A stretch of DNA of 64,000 bases, from assembly GCF_021603645.1 (NCBI RefSeq), contig NZ_BQHJ01000017.1, positions 98,918 to 162,917 on the forward strand. Reading direction: 5' to 3'. Position 1 is the stretch's first letter. Each line of letters begins with the position of its first letter. Under the pieces are notes generated by a model. That model ran no database searches. It worked only from the letters and a program-made list of their open reading frames with translations, and was not told the DNA's origin. This DNA is from Pseudomonas pseudonitroreducens (GTDB lineage Bacteria > Pseudomonadota > Gammaproteobacteria > Pseudomonadales > Pseudomonadaceae). Shown here piece after piece: positions 45,059-53,179 of this stretch. Made by a program: the position numbers and the translations under genes.

Positions 45059-46045
45059 ATGACGCCCAGCTTTTCCCTGCCGTTGCCCGATGGCCACCAG
45101 CTCTCCGCCGACCTTGGCGCGCAGAGCCTGACGCTGCTGCTGGACGGCCAGCCATTGCTGACGGCGCAACGCGAAGGCGAGTGCTGGCAGCTCGACGCTG
45201 CAGTCAGTCGCGATGCCCTGTGGGCCCTGGCCTATTGGAGCTTCGCCAGCGACCCGCAGAGCGAGCGCGTGCAGTTCGCTGCCGCCAACGTGCCCGCCGA
45301 GGCCTTCGAGCAAGGCCTGGTGAGCCGCGATGAAGTTGGCGGGCGCCTGCAGATCGAGCGTGCGGCGTTCTGGCAACTGCCTGCTGCCTGGCACAAGGGC
45401 ATCGCCAGTGCCGATTACCCGCAGGTCTATCGCATGAGCAGCGGCCGTCGTCATCCGCTGCGCGCACCCAAGCCGCAGGGCGAAGTCTATCGCCGCTTCG
45501 ATGCGAAGCTGGGGCAATGGATTTCCCTGCGCAGCCTGGACATCGAACTGGACCTGGAGCGCTTCAACCGCTGGCAGAACAGCCCCCGCGTGCTCGAGTT
45601 CTGGCAGGAAGGCGGCACTCTGGAACAGCATCGCGCCTACCTGGAAAAAGCCGCTGCCGACCCGCACACCACTACCCTGATCGGCTGTTTCGACGATCAG
45701 CCCTTCGCCTACTACGAAGCCTACTGGGCCAAGGAGGACCGCATCGCGCCATTCTACGAAGTGGGCGATTACGACCGCGGCATCCACATGCTGGTCGGCG
45801 AGGAATCCCATCGCGGCCCGCACAAGGTGGAAAGCTGGATGACCGCCCTGGTGCACTACCTGCTGCTGGACGACCCGCGCACCCAGCGCATCGTCGCCGA
45901 GCCGCGCGCCGATAACGCGAAGATGATCGGCCACATGCAGCGCCTGGGCTTCTGGCGCGAGAAGGAATTCAACTTCCCGCACAAGCGCGCCGCGCTGATG
46001 GTGCAGAGCCGGGAAACCTTCTTCGAGCGTTGCTCCCTGTGCTGA
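45059..46045 (+). CDS. IucB/AlcB-like N5-hydroxyornithine acetyltransferase
   Basis: A 328-residue protein whose C-terminal half (about 155-320) is a siderophore-type GNAT domain (IucB/AlcB/RhbD, Acetyltransf_8). Family patterns are LDIELDLERFNRWQNSPRVLEFWQEGG, FAYYEAYWAKEDRI, YDRGIHMLVGEE and a late RIVAEPRADNAKMIGHMQRLGF. The N-terminal half is a variable domain also found in such proteins. It should acetylate N5-hydroxyornithine to the hydroxamate chelating unit; a succinyl or other acyl donor cannot be excluded. It has its own IS box and is followed after 46 bases by the FhuF-like reductase gene, so the two form an operon. Confidence 0.9.
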   Translation: MTPSFSLPLPDGHQLSADLGAQSLTLLLDGQPLLTAQREGECWQLDAAVSRDALWALAYWSFASDPQSERVQFAAANVPAEAFEQGLVSRDEVGGRLQIERAAFWQLPAAWHKGIASADYPQVYRMSSGRRHPLRAPKPQGEVYRRFDAKLGQWISLRSLDIELDLERFNRWQNSPRVLEFWQEGGTLEQHRAYLEKAAADPHTTTLIGCFDDQPFAYYEAYWAKEDRIAPFYEVGDYDRGIHMLVGEESHRGPHKVESWMTALVHYLLLDDPRTQRIVAEPRADNAKMIGHMQRLGFWREKEFNFPHKRAALMVQSRETFFERCSLC

Positions 46046-46091
46046 CAGCGCTGCTCTGCCGGATCGAGGGCCGCACGACCGAGGGCTGCCG

Positions 46092-46847
46092 GTGATCGCA
46101 GCCCTGGCGCCGCTGTACTTCGGCGAGTTCGCCAGCTACCGTGAAGTGCTGGTGACCCGCGACGACCCACGCCCGTCCGTACCGGCCCGCACGCTGCTCG
46201 AGCGCGAGATGCTCGACAGCGTGCTGCGCCGCTTCGATCCCGCGCATGCCGACGGCGACCGTCGCGCACTGGCCTCGCAGTGGTCGAAGTGGTACCTGGT
46301 GCGGATCATCCCGCCGGTCGTCGCCGCAGCGTTGGTGCTGGGCCGCTCGCTGCCGCTGGACTTCGACGAGGTGGAAGTGGTGCTGGATGCCGCGGGCATT
46401 CCCGAAGCTTTCAAATTGCCGGGGGAGGGCGGGCCGTTCACTGCGCCGCCGGGAGATCCGTTCCAGCGCTTTGCCCATCTGCTGGAAGGCCACCTGCGGC
46501 CCTTCATCCAGACCCTCGCCGGCGAGGTGCGCCTGTCGCCCAGGGTGCTCTGGAGCAATGCCGGGAATTACCTCGAGTGGTTCATCGGCGAGATGGGCAA
46601 ATTGCCGCCGCTGGCACCGATGCTCGGGCACGGTCGCGAGCTGCTGGAGACCGAGCGCCGCCCGGATGGCACGCGCAATCCGCTGTACAAGCCGATCCAG
46701 TATGTCGAGGTGTCCTGCGCGCAGCGCCCGGACGGGCTCTGGCGGCAGCGGCGAACTTGCTGCATTCGCTATCGCCTGGGTGAGATGGGCAATTGCGATA
46801 ATTGCCCGCTGATCGATGAGCCGCCGGTTGAGGTGAGCGATCGGTAG
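46092..46847 (+). CDS. fhuF: FhuF-like ferric-siderophore reductase
   Basis: A 251-residue protein with a GTG start at 46092. The C-terminal segment carries the [2Fe-2S] ligand pattern of FhuF, Cys-Cys-x10-Cys-x2-Cys (RTCCIRYRLGEMGNCDNCPL, about 224-243). The rest fits the family: an N-terminal helical part, and GNYLEWFIGEMGKLPPLAPML in the middle. FhuF reduces iron in imported ferric hydroxamates in the cytoplasm, releasing it. It is transcribed with the acetyltransferase, which ties synthesis of a hydroxamate to its use. Confidence 0.9.
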   Translation: MIAALAPLYFGEFASYREVLVTRDDPRPSVPARTLLEREMLDSVLRRFDPAHADGDRRALASQWSKWYLVRIIPPVVAAALVLGRSLPLDFDEVEVVLDAAGIPEAFKLPGEGGPFTAPPGDPFQRFAHLLEGHLRPFIQTLAGEVRLSPRVLWSNAGNYLEWFIGEMGKLPPLAPMLGHGRELLETERRPDGTRNPLYKPIQYVEVSCAQRPDGLWRQRRTCCIRYRLGEMGNCDNCPLIDEPPVEVSDR

Positions 46848-46919
46848 GGCGCATACCGCGTCAGCGTTATCCGCCATCCGGGATCCGGCGGATAACCTGT
46901 TCCAGGTTATCCGCCCTAC
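46843..46919. repeat. Palindromic GTTATCCGCC repeat
   Basis: GTAGGGCG ... GGTTATCCGCCCTAC frame a repeat with three copies of TTATCCGCC or its complement. It is of a different type from the GAGCGAGC REPs and overlaps the end of the fhuF-like gene by a few bases. Confidence 0.75.
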
Positions 46920-47005
46920 GGCGTTGCACGCGCAGCTGTGGTTTTGGTCTTGAGTACTTCCAGAGAAACATCCGAATGCTCCGGAATGCCCCTTTCAGGA
47001 GGCCT

Positions 47006-47108
47006 CATTGAATTGGAGTTTCAGGGGTTGAGCGGCATGGATGCCGCAAGAGCCACGATGGGCCAGGGATGGCCCGTCGTGGCGTGCCCCTGAAACTTCG
47101 ATTCAATG
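47006..47108. repeat. Long nested inverted repeat between fhuF and fhuC
   Basis: Outer arms of 22 bp (47006-47027 and 47087-47108) match at 20 positions and start CATTGAAT. Inside them, CCACGATGGGCC and GGCCCGTCGTGG form a second stem around AGGGAT. The whole 103-nt element could form a cruciform or a stable RNA. The flanks (47109-47260) hold a further TTTTTCGC / GCGAAAAA stem and no credible gene; short frames here look like by-products of the repeat. Confidence 0.75.
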
Positions 47109-47281
47109 AGGGAATTTTTCGCCTGAGCGAAAAACCGGATGGAGGGGCGAGACTTTTTGGTTCCTTTTGTGGCGTTTGACAAAAGGGACTCGCCCGAGGA
47201 GGCGAAACAAAATCCCTCCGAACACACCGAAGCGGCGCAGAAACGCCATACCAAAAGCCATCGCGGACGGAGTCCTACACG

Positions 47282-48061
47282 TCAGCGCAGATAACTGATC
47301 GGCGAGCCATCCACCGGGTTGCTCAGCACACCCATGGGAATGCCATAGATGTCTTCCAGCGTGTCGCCACGCATCAGCTCGGCCGGCGAGCCCTGGGCCA
47401 GCAGACGGCCGCCGTGCAGGGCGATCAGGTGGTCGCAGTAACGTGCCGCCATGTTGATGTCGTGCAGCACCACCAGCACGCCTAGGCCCAGCTCGCGGCT
47501 CAGTTCATGGACGCGGGAAAGCACTTCCACCTGGTGGGCGATGTCCAGCGCCGAGGTCGGTTCGTCCAGCAGCAGGTAGCGGCTGTTCTGCGCCAGCAGC
47601 ATGGCCAGCCAGACGCGCTGGCGTTCGCCGCCGGAGAGCAGGTCTACCGGGCGCTCGGCGAAGGCGAGGGTATCGGTCAGGTCCAGCGCGCGGTCGATCT
47701 GTTTGCGGTCTTCGCCAGTCACGCGGCCCAGCGCGCCATGCCAGGGGTAACGGCCGAAGGCGACCAGCTCGCGCACGCTCAGGCCGTCGGTCTGCGGCAG
47801 TTGCTGCGGCAGATACGCCACCTGGCGCGCGAAGTCGCGGTTGCCCCAGTCCTTCAGCGGCTTGCCATCCAGGCGGATGCTGCCGCTGCTGGCCTGTTGC
47901 TGGCGGGCCAGCAGCTTGAGCAGGGTGGATTTGCCCGAGCCGTTGTGGCCGATCAGGCCGATCATGTTGCTGTCGGCCAACTGCAGGCTCAGCGGTTGCA
48001 GAAGGGTGCGACCGGGGACGCTGAAACTGACATTTTCCAGTTCGAACATGGGGTCATCCAT
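47282..48061 (-). CDS. fhuC: FhuC-like ferric-siderophore ABC ATPase
   Basis: A 259-residue ABC ATPase of the FepC/FhuC type: Walker A GHNGSGKST (about 38-46), signature LLSGGERQRV, Walker B YLLLDEPTSALD and a late His in VVLHDIN. It most likely energises FhuB, whose locus at 34020 lacks its own ATPase gene. The start may be 48061 or the fifth codon at 48049 (MFELENVSF). A Fur-box-like site lies about 45-65 bases upstream. It is convergent with the acetyltransferase/fhuF unit. Confidence 0.9.
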   Translation of the reverse strand: MDDPMFELENVSFSVPGRTLLQPLSLQLADSNMIGLIGHNGSGKSTLLKLLARQQQASSGSIRLDGKPLKDWGNRDFARQVAYLPQQLPQTDGLSVRELVAFGRYPWHGALGRVTGEDRKQIDRALDLTDTLAFAERPVDLLSGGERQRVWLAMLLAQNSRYLLLDEPTSALDIAHQVEVLSRVHELSRELGLGVLVVLHDINMAARYCDHLIALHGGRLLAQGSPAELMRGDTLEDIYGIPMGVLSNPVDGSPISYLR

Positions 48062-48102
48062 CGGGGCGGCAAGGCCGGAAAAAGCGGGAGCCCGACTCTA
48101 AT

Positions 48103-48124
48103 CCAATCGCTAATGGTTATCAAT
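48103..48124 (-). promoter_or_regulatory. Fur-box-like site upstream of fhuC
   Basis: Minus-strand AAATTGATAACCATTAGCG matches the Fur consensus at many positions and lies in the divergent gap between fhuC and the helicase gene. Confidence 0.6.
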
Positions 48125-48214
48125 TTTCCCGGACCTTGCGGAACCGCCGGATCGATTGCCTGTCCCTGAGCGAAAGCGCTTATGATTCAACGCTGTAATT
48201 GATCGGATGGGCCC

Positions 48215-50179
48215 ATGGAGTCTGCTGTCGAACGCTACAAACGCCTGCTCGCCGAGGCCCTGGCGCGTTATTTCCCCCGTACCACCGAATACCTGCGCGC
48301 CGAGCGCGAAGCGGCGCAGCCGCAACCTCGTGGACGCGGCAAGACCAAGGGCAATGCCAAGGCACCCGCCAAGCGCACGGCGAAAACCAGGAAGGATGGC
48401 GAAGGGCCTGCGCCCAGGCGCCCGCGAGCTCCGGCCGCAGCCGGTATCTATGGCGCGGCCAAGGCGCCGGATGAGCAACACGCCCTGGACATGCGCCAGC
48501 GCGTGGCCCAGGCCGCCGCCCACGGGGTGGTCAGCCTGCCCTCGGATGAACAGTGGGCAATGATCCTCGCGCCCGAACCGTTGACCCGCATCTTCGCCGG
48601 CGCCGGCTCTGGCAAGTCCACCACGCTGGTCCTGCGCGTGGTCTACATGCTCTGCCACCTGGGCATCGAGGCCGAGCGGGTAACGGTTATTTCCTTCACC
48701 AATGCGTCCTGCGCGCAACTGCGCGAGCAACTGGTGAAAGTGCTCGGCTACTGGGGGCATCCGCTCGACGCGGCCCAGGCGCGCCAGTGCGTGCGTACCT
48801 TCCACTCGGCCATGGGCACACTGGCAAAGGTGGCGCTGAAGAACCCACGCTGGTTCGAGCAACTGGACGAACGCACGCCGGCAGACGAGCTGGACAACCC
48901 GCTGCTCGCTGGGCGCCTGCGCCCGGCGCAGCAACGCCTGCTCAAGCAGGTCTACCAGCAGTGCTACGCCGACCAGCATGAATTCCGCGTTCTGGTACAC
49001 CAGCTGCTGGAGCTGTCGCCACCTCCGGAGGCCGGCGAGGACGGCAAGCCGCCACGCATCGGCAAGGCACCACTGGATGCTTTCAAACTGCCTGGCGAAT
49101 TCGTCGCCCTGCCGCTGTTCGAGGCCTTCCATGCCCAGTCCGGGTTCATCGAGAGCATCGGCCTGCGCATCGCCCAGTTGCAGCCGAAGAAGCTCGCTTG
49201 CCCGCCGCGCGAACGGCAGTTCGTCGAAGCGCTGCAACTGTTCTGGGTGGCCTTCGAAAACGCCTTGCAGGAACAGGGCCTGCTGACCTTCAACCTGGCC
49301 TTCCAGCGTCTGACTGACCAGCTCGGCGACGGCAAGCTGCCGGCTGCGGCCCTGGCGCCGTTCCAGCATCTGCTGATCGACGAGTTCCAGGATGTTTCGC
49401 CGCAGATCGTGCAGTGGTTGCAGGCGCTGCATCGCGACCTGGCCAAACGCGGCGAAGCCGTCAGCCTGATGGCCATTGGTGACGACTGGCAGTCGATCTA
49501 CGCCTGGCGCGGCAGCTCGCCGGAGCTGTTCATGGATTTCGACCGGCACTTCCCCAGCAAGGGCCGGCGCAAGAGTCGCGTGCTGCTGCTGGAAACCAAC
49601 TACCGCAGCATCGACCCGGTGATCCGTGACGGCGATCGCGTGCTGGCAGGCGTGGCCAACAAACAGGCCAAGACCTGCCGCGCGTTCAAGACCGCGGAGG
49701 CGGGCGATCATGGGGTCAAGCTGGTGCAGCGTTTCGATGCACGCAACAACCTGCCGATTCTGCTCGAAGAGATCCGCAAGCAGTGCGAGCACGTCGCCAC
49801 GCGCGGATCACGGGAGAAGACTGCCGTGCTGCTGCTCAGCCGCCGCAACGAGACCCTGCAGACGATCCTCGGCGAGCTGGACCGCAAGCTGCCGGTGAAG
49901 GGCATGACCATCCACCGCGCCAAGGGCCTGCAGGCGGAAGTGGCGATCATCGTCGACGACTGCGCGCCGGCGGAGAAACACCCGCTGCGCAGCGCGCTGT
50001 ACGCGGCCTCGGGCTTCTTTGCCAGCAGTTACGACCAGGCCCAGCAGGATGAGCAGTTGCGCCTGGCCTACGTGGCGATCACCCGCGGCGTGAGCCGGGT
50101 GTTCTGGTTCACCCGCAAGGCGCAGGGGCCGACGGCGATCCTGGCGATGCGGCGCAACGTGGAAACGGCTCCGGCCTGA
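48215..50179 (+). CDS. UvrD/Rep-type superfamily 1 helicase
   Basis: A 654-residue SF1A helicase. Residues 30-75 are a basic Lys/Arg/Pro/Ala-rich region resembling AT-hook-like DNA-binding tails; the helicase core starts near 108. Motifs: Q-motif LPSDEQWAM, Walker A AGAGSGKST (128-136), Ia ISFTNASC, Walker B IDEFQD, III GDDWQSIYAWRG, IV ETNYRS, V TIHRAKGLQAE, VI LAYVAITRG. Motif V has HRAKGLQAE where UvrD has HSAKGLEF. It is shorter than UvrD (about 720) and the N-terminal extension is unusual. No nuclease domain or partner gene is adjacent. The likely role is DNA repair or replication-restart; the specific function is unknown. Confidence 0.87.
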   Translation: MESAVERYKRLLAEALARYFPRTTEYLRAEREAAQPQPRGRGKTKGNAKAPAKRTAKTRKDGEGPAPRRPRAPAAAGIYGAAKAPDEQHALDMRQRVAQAAAHGVVSLPSDEQWAMILAPEPLTRIFAGAGSGKSTTLVLRVVYMLCHLGIEAERVTVISFTNASCAQLREQLVKVLGYWGHPLDAAQARQCVRTFHSAMGTLAKVALKNPRWFEQLDERTPADELDNPLLAGRLRPAQQRLLKQVYQQCYADQHEFRVLVHQLLELSPPPEAGEDGKPPRIGKAPLDAFKLPGEFVALPLFEAFHAQSGFIESIGLRIAQLQPKKLACPPRERQFVEALQLFWVAFENALQEQGLLTFNLAFQRLTDQLGDGKLPAAALAPFQHLLIDEFQDVSPQIVQWLQALHRDLAKRGEAVSLMAIGDDWQSIYAWRGSSPELFMDFDRHFPSKGRRKSRVLLLETNYRSIDPVIRDGDRVLAGVANKQAKTCRAFKTAEAGDHGVKLVQRFDARNNLPILLEEIRKQCEHVATRGSREKTAVLLLSRRNETLQTILGELDRKLPVKGMTIHRAKGLQAEVAIIVDDCAPAEKHPLRSALYAASGFFASSYDQAQQDEQLRLAYVAITRGVSRVFWFTRKAQGPTAILAMRRNVETAPA

Positions 50180-50194
50180 GCCTGGATGTAAGCA

Positions 50195-50536
50195 TCAATC
50201 GTCGCGGGTGAGGACTTCCAGCAGTTCGATTTCGAACAGCAGGTTGGAGTTGGGCTGGATGTGCGCACCGACCTGGCGCTCGCCGTAGGCCAGGTGCGCC
50301 GGCACGAAAAGCTTGCGCTTGCCGCCGACCTTCATGCCCATCAGACCCTGGTCCCAACCCTTGATTACCCGGCCGGTGCCGATCACGCACTGGAAGGGGC
50401 GGCCCTTGTCGTAGGACGAATCGAAGACGCTGCCGTCTTCCAGAGTGCCCTTGTACTGGGTGGTGATGAGGGCGCCCTTGACCACGGCCTTGCCGTCGCC
50501 GACGACGATATCTTCGATCTGCAGTTCGTTGCTCAT
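50195..50536 (-). CDS. FKBP-type peptidyl-prolyl isomerase
   Basis: A 113-residue single-domain FKBP with the family pattern LITTQYKGTLEDGSVFDSSYDKGRPFQCVIGTGRVIKGWDQGLMGMKVGGKRKLFVPAHLAYG and the final NLLFEIELLEV. It has no signal peptide and should catalyse proline isomerisation in the cytoplasm. Active-site residues Tyr, Phe-Asp, Trp and Tyr are all present. The gene is convergent with the helicase gene, 15 bases apart. The upstream 234-bp gap shows no gene. Confidence 0.94.
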   Translation of the reverse strand: MSNELQIEDIVVGDGKAVVKGALITTQYKGTLEDGSVFDSSYDKGRPFQCVIGTGRVIKGWDQGLMGMKVGGKRKLFVPAHLAYGERQVGAHIQPNSNLLFEIELLEVLTRDD

Positions 50537-50770
50537 GGCGTTCTCCGCTGTAGCAGGTGCGGCTCAAGCGCCGCGAGGGCGTGCGTTTTCGCAGGAAAGC
50601 GCGGCAAAGACAAGCCCTGGCGGCAAGGCTGGCGCACCAGCGCGGCGTGCTCCGACCGTCCGTCGCATTCCCCGGCGGGGCCGGGCAATTCAGCGAATCC
50701 GGGCAATGCTCAGCAGGCTGGGTGGCACGCACCGCCGGAGTCGGCAATCAACCCAACCAAGGAGATCGCC

Positions 50771-51241
50771 ATGCACCGTATCAACCGCGGATTTCTCATC
50801 GGCTTCATTGTCCTGGGCCTCAGCGCCTGCGCCGCAATACCGGGCGGCGGTAGTGGAAGTGCCGGCGCGCCGGGGGAAATGGAGATCCGCACCGGCGTGG
50901 TCGAACAGGTCACCGAGACCCAGGTGCAGAGCAACCACGATACCGGTGTAGGGGCCATTCTCGGCGGCCTGGGTGGCGTGGCGCTGGGCAGCCTGATCGG
51001 TCGCGGCAGCGGCCGCGACGTGGCGATGATTGCCGGCGCGCTGGCCGGCGGCGTGGGCGGCAACTATGCCGAGCAGCGCCAGTACGACAAGCCGCAGGAG
51101 GCGCAGCAGGTCATCGTGCGGGTGAAGAGTGGCGTGCTGGTGTCGGTGACCCAGCCGGTGAATGCCGATCTCAAACCTGGGACGAAGGTCTACATCGAGG
51201 GCCAGGGCGCCGGTGCGCGCGTGGTGCCGCAGAACGACTGA
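50771..51241 (+). CDS. Glycine-zipper outer-membrane lipoprotein (SlyB/Pcp-like)
   Basis: The 156-residue product starts at 50771 with GGAGA upstream. It has a lipoprotein leader ending in the lipobox LSAC (Cys20), a short Gly/Ser linker, a beta-type segment (EIRTGVVEQVTETQVQ), and a glycine-zipper two-helix domain (VGAILGGLGGVALGSLIG ... AGALAGGVGGNYAEQ, about 60-100). It ends in a second beta-rich part (VIVRVKSGVLVSVTQPVNADLKPGTKVYI). This is the Pcp/SlyB arrangement; such lipoproteins support outer-membrane integrity under stress. A longer frame upstream is a chance extension. Confidence 0.9.
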   Translation: MHRINRGFLIGFIVLGLSACAAIPGGGSGSAGAPGEMEIRTGVVEQVTETQVQSNHDTGVGAILGGLGGVALGSLIGRGSGRDVAMIAGALAGGVGGNYAEQRQYDKPQEAQQVIVRVKSGVLVSVTQPVNADLKPGTKVYIEGQGAGARVVPQND

Positions 51242-51242
51242 G

Positions 51243-52154
51243 TCAGACCGCCAGCTCGCGCAGAATCCAGTCGCGGAAGGCCTTGACTCGCGGATCATCG
51301 GTGCTGGCCTGCGGATACACCAGGTTGTAGGCGTAGTCTTCGGCGACCCGCACGCCCAGCTCGAACGGCTGCACCAGCAGGCCCTGTTCCAGCTCGCGGG
51401 CGACCATGGCGTGGTCGGCCAGCCCGACCGCGCCGCCTTCCAGCACGGCCTGCACCACGTGGCTGGTGTCCTCGAAGGTCATGCAGTTGCCGGCGTCGAA
51501 GTCTTCCACGCCGGCTGCAGCCATCCAGCGCGACCAGTCCGGCCAGGCCGCGCCTTCGGTTTCGCACACCACGTGGCACAAGGTATGGGTCTGCAGGTCG
51601 CGCGGCTCGCGCAATGGCGGCCCGTCCTCGAGCAGGCTCGGGCAGCACACCGGCACGATCTGGGTATCGAACAGGCGCTCGGCCACGAGGCCGGGATAGC
51701 GCCCGCTGCCGAAGCGAATGGCCAGGTCGATGTCGTCGACGGCGAAATCGCGCAGTTCGTCGCTGACGTCGAAGCTGAGCTTCAGCCCGGGGTGCAACGC
51801 GCGGAACTGCGGCAGGCGCGGCAACAGCCAGTGCGTGGCGAAGCGCGCGGTGAGCGAGACCCGCAATTGCTCGGACGACCGCGCCAGCCGCCGCGCCCGC
51901 ACGGTGGCACGGTGCAGCAGGCCGAGGGATTCGACGGCCGCTTCCAGCAGCAGGGCGCCCGCCGGGGTCAGCTGGATACTGCGGCTGGTGCGCACGAACA
52001 GGCCGAGGCCGAGCTGGTCCTCCAGCTCCTTGATCTGGTGGCTGACCGCCGCGGGCGTCAGGCCGACCTCTTCGGCAGCACGGGTAAAATTCAGGTGGCG
52101 GCCGGCGGCCTCGAAAGTGCGCAGCGAGCGAATGCCGGGGAAGGGGCGGCCCAT
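51243..52154 (-). CDS. LysR-family regulator (GcvA-like)
   Basis: A 303-residue LysR protein with the GcvA-like head GRPFPGIRSLRTFEAAGRHLNFTRAAEEVGLTPAAVSHQIKELEDQLGLGLFVRTSRSIQLT and a standard effector domain. Its stop is 2 bases after that of the convergent lipoprotein gene. It diverges from the class IV aminotransferase gene, 123 bp away, and probably controls it. GcvA-type regulators often answer to amino acids; the effector here is not known. Confidence 0.92.
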   Translation of the reverse strand: MGRPFPGIRSLRTFEAAGRHLNFTRAAEEVGLTPAAVSHQIKELEDQLGLGLFVRTSRSIQLTPAGALLLEAAVESLGLLHRATVRARRLARSSEQLRVSLTARFATHWLLPRLPQFRALHPGLKLSFDVSDELRDFAVDDIDLAIRFGSGRYPGLVAERLFDTQIVPVCCPSLLEDGPPLREPRDLQTHTLCHVVCETEGAAWPDWSRWMAAAGVEDFDAGNCMTFEDTSHVVQAVLEGGAVGLADHAMVARELEQGLLVQPFELGVRVAEDYAYNLVYPQASTDDPRVKAFRDWILRELAV

Positions 52155-52277
52155 TGATCTTCAAATCCTGTTTGATGATCTGACGAGAAATACTCGTTTC
52201 TCCTGGCTTCGTCAAAGGCCGATAGTGATCTCACCTGATGTTGAATTTGAAGATCACCGAGCAGAGGAAGCCAAGCC

Positions 52278-53093
52278 ATGTCAGCCGCCATCCATCCCTA
52301 CATCACCCAACGCAATGCCCGCCCCGCCAGCGCCGACGATCTGGCGTCGCTGGCTTTCGCCGGCTACGCGCACTTCACCGCCATGCAGGTGCGCGACGGC
52401 GGCATCCGTGGCCTGGACCTGCACCTGGAGCGCCTGCGCAATGCCTCGCAGCGCTTGTTCGGCCAGGGCCACTCCGATGAGGAGATTCGTGCCGCCTTGC
52501 GTACTGCGCTGGAGCAGGCACCGGAAGACGTATCCCTGATGGCGACGGTCTACTCGCCCGCTGGGGAATTCACCGTCGCCGGCCCCGAGCATCGCCCCGA
52601 GCTGCTGGTGCGCACCGCACCGCCGTCTGACGGCCCACAGGGACCGCTGACCCTCGCTATTGCCGGGCACGAACGGGTGCTACCGGAGATCAAGCACGTC
52701 GGCGAGATCGCCAAGACCTGGTACCTGCGTGAAGCGGTGGCCGCCGGCTTCGACGATGCGGTGTTCACCGACCACCGTGGCCGCTTCAGCGAGGCAACCA
52801 TCTGGAACCTGGCGTTCTGGGATGGTGAAAGCGTGGTCTGGCCGCGGGCGAAGATGCTCACCGGCACCACCATGGGCATCCTCCAGCGGCAACTGGAACG
52901 GCAGGGCGTGCGCCAGGTCACCCGCGCCATCGACCAGCAGGACCTGCCGCGCCTGGCCGGCGCGGTGGTAATGAACTCCTGGACGCCGGCGGTGCCGGTG
53001 AGTCGCATCGGTGATGTTGAGATCCCGCCGGCGCCGGAGTTCGTAGAACTGCTGCAGCGCGCTTTCGAGGCAGAGCCGCGTGTTCAGCCCTGA
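52278..53093 (+). CDS. Class IV (branched/D-amino-acid type) aminotransferase
   Basis: A 271-residue PLP enzyme of fold type IV. The Schiff-base lysine is expected in LPEIKHVGE (Lys near 138), and the phosphate cup is visible in EATIWNLAFWDG (about 170-181) and TGTTMGIL. Relatives include D-amino-acid transaminase, branched-chain transaminase and aminodeoxychorismate lyase; the N-terminal part differs enough that I do not choose among them. It starts with GCCATG after GGAAGCC, a fair ribosome site. The divergent LysR gene probably regulates it. Confidence 0.87.
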   Translation: MSAAIHPYITQRNARPASADDLASLAFAGYAHFTAMQVRDGGIRGLDLHLERLRNASQRLFGQGHSDEEIRAALRTALEQAPEDVSLMATVYSPAGEFTVAGPEHRPELLVRTAPPSDGPQGPLTLAIAGHERVLPEIKHVGEIAKTWYLREAVAAGFDDAVFTDHRGRFSEATIWNLAFWDGESVVWPRAKMLTGTTMGILQRQLERQGVRQVTRAIDQQDLPRLAGAVVMNSWTPAVPVSRIGDVEIPPAPEFVELLQRAFEAEPRVQP

Positions 53094-53102
53094 GGACTAA
53101 GC

Positions 53103-53173
53103 GGTTCGCGAGCAAGCTCGCTCTTACAGGGGCGTGCTCATGGCTCTTTGTAGGAGCGAGCTTGCTCGCGAAC
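53103..53173. repeat. Inverted REP pair (BIME, outward form)
   Basis: Two GAGCGAGC-type elements in the opposite order to most pairs in this window, between convergent genes. Confidence 0.85.
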
Positions 53174-53179
53174 AGGGCC

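Noticed and set aside
47021-47254. 77-codon minus-strand frame
   Set aside because: It lies wholly inside the inverted-repeat region, has no ribosome site, and looks like a by-product of a dispersed non-coding repeat.
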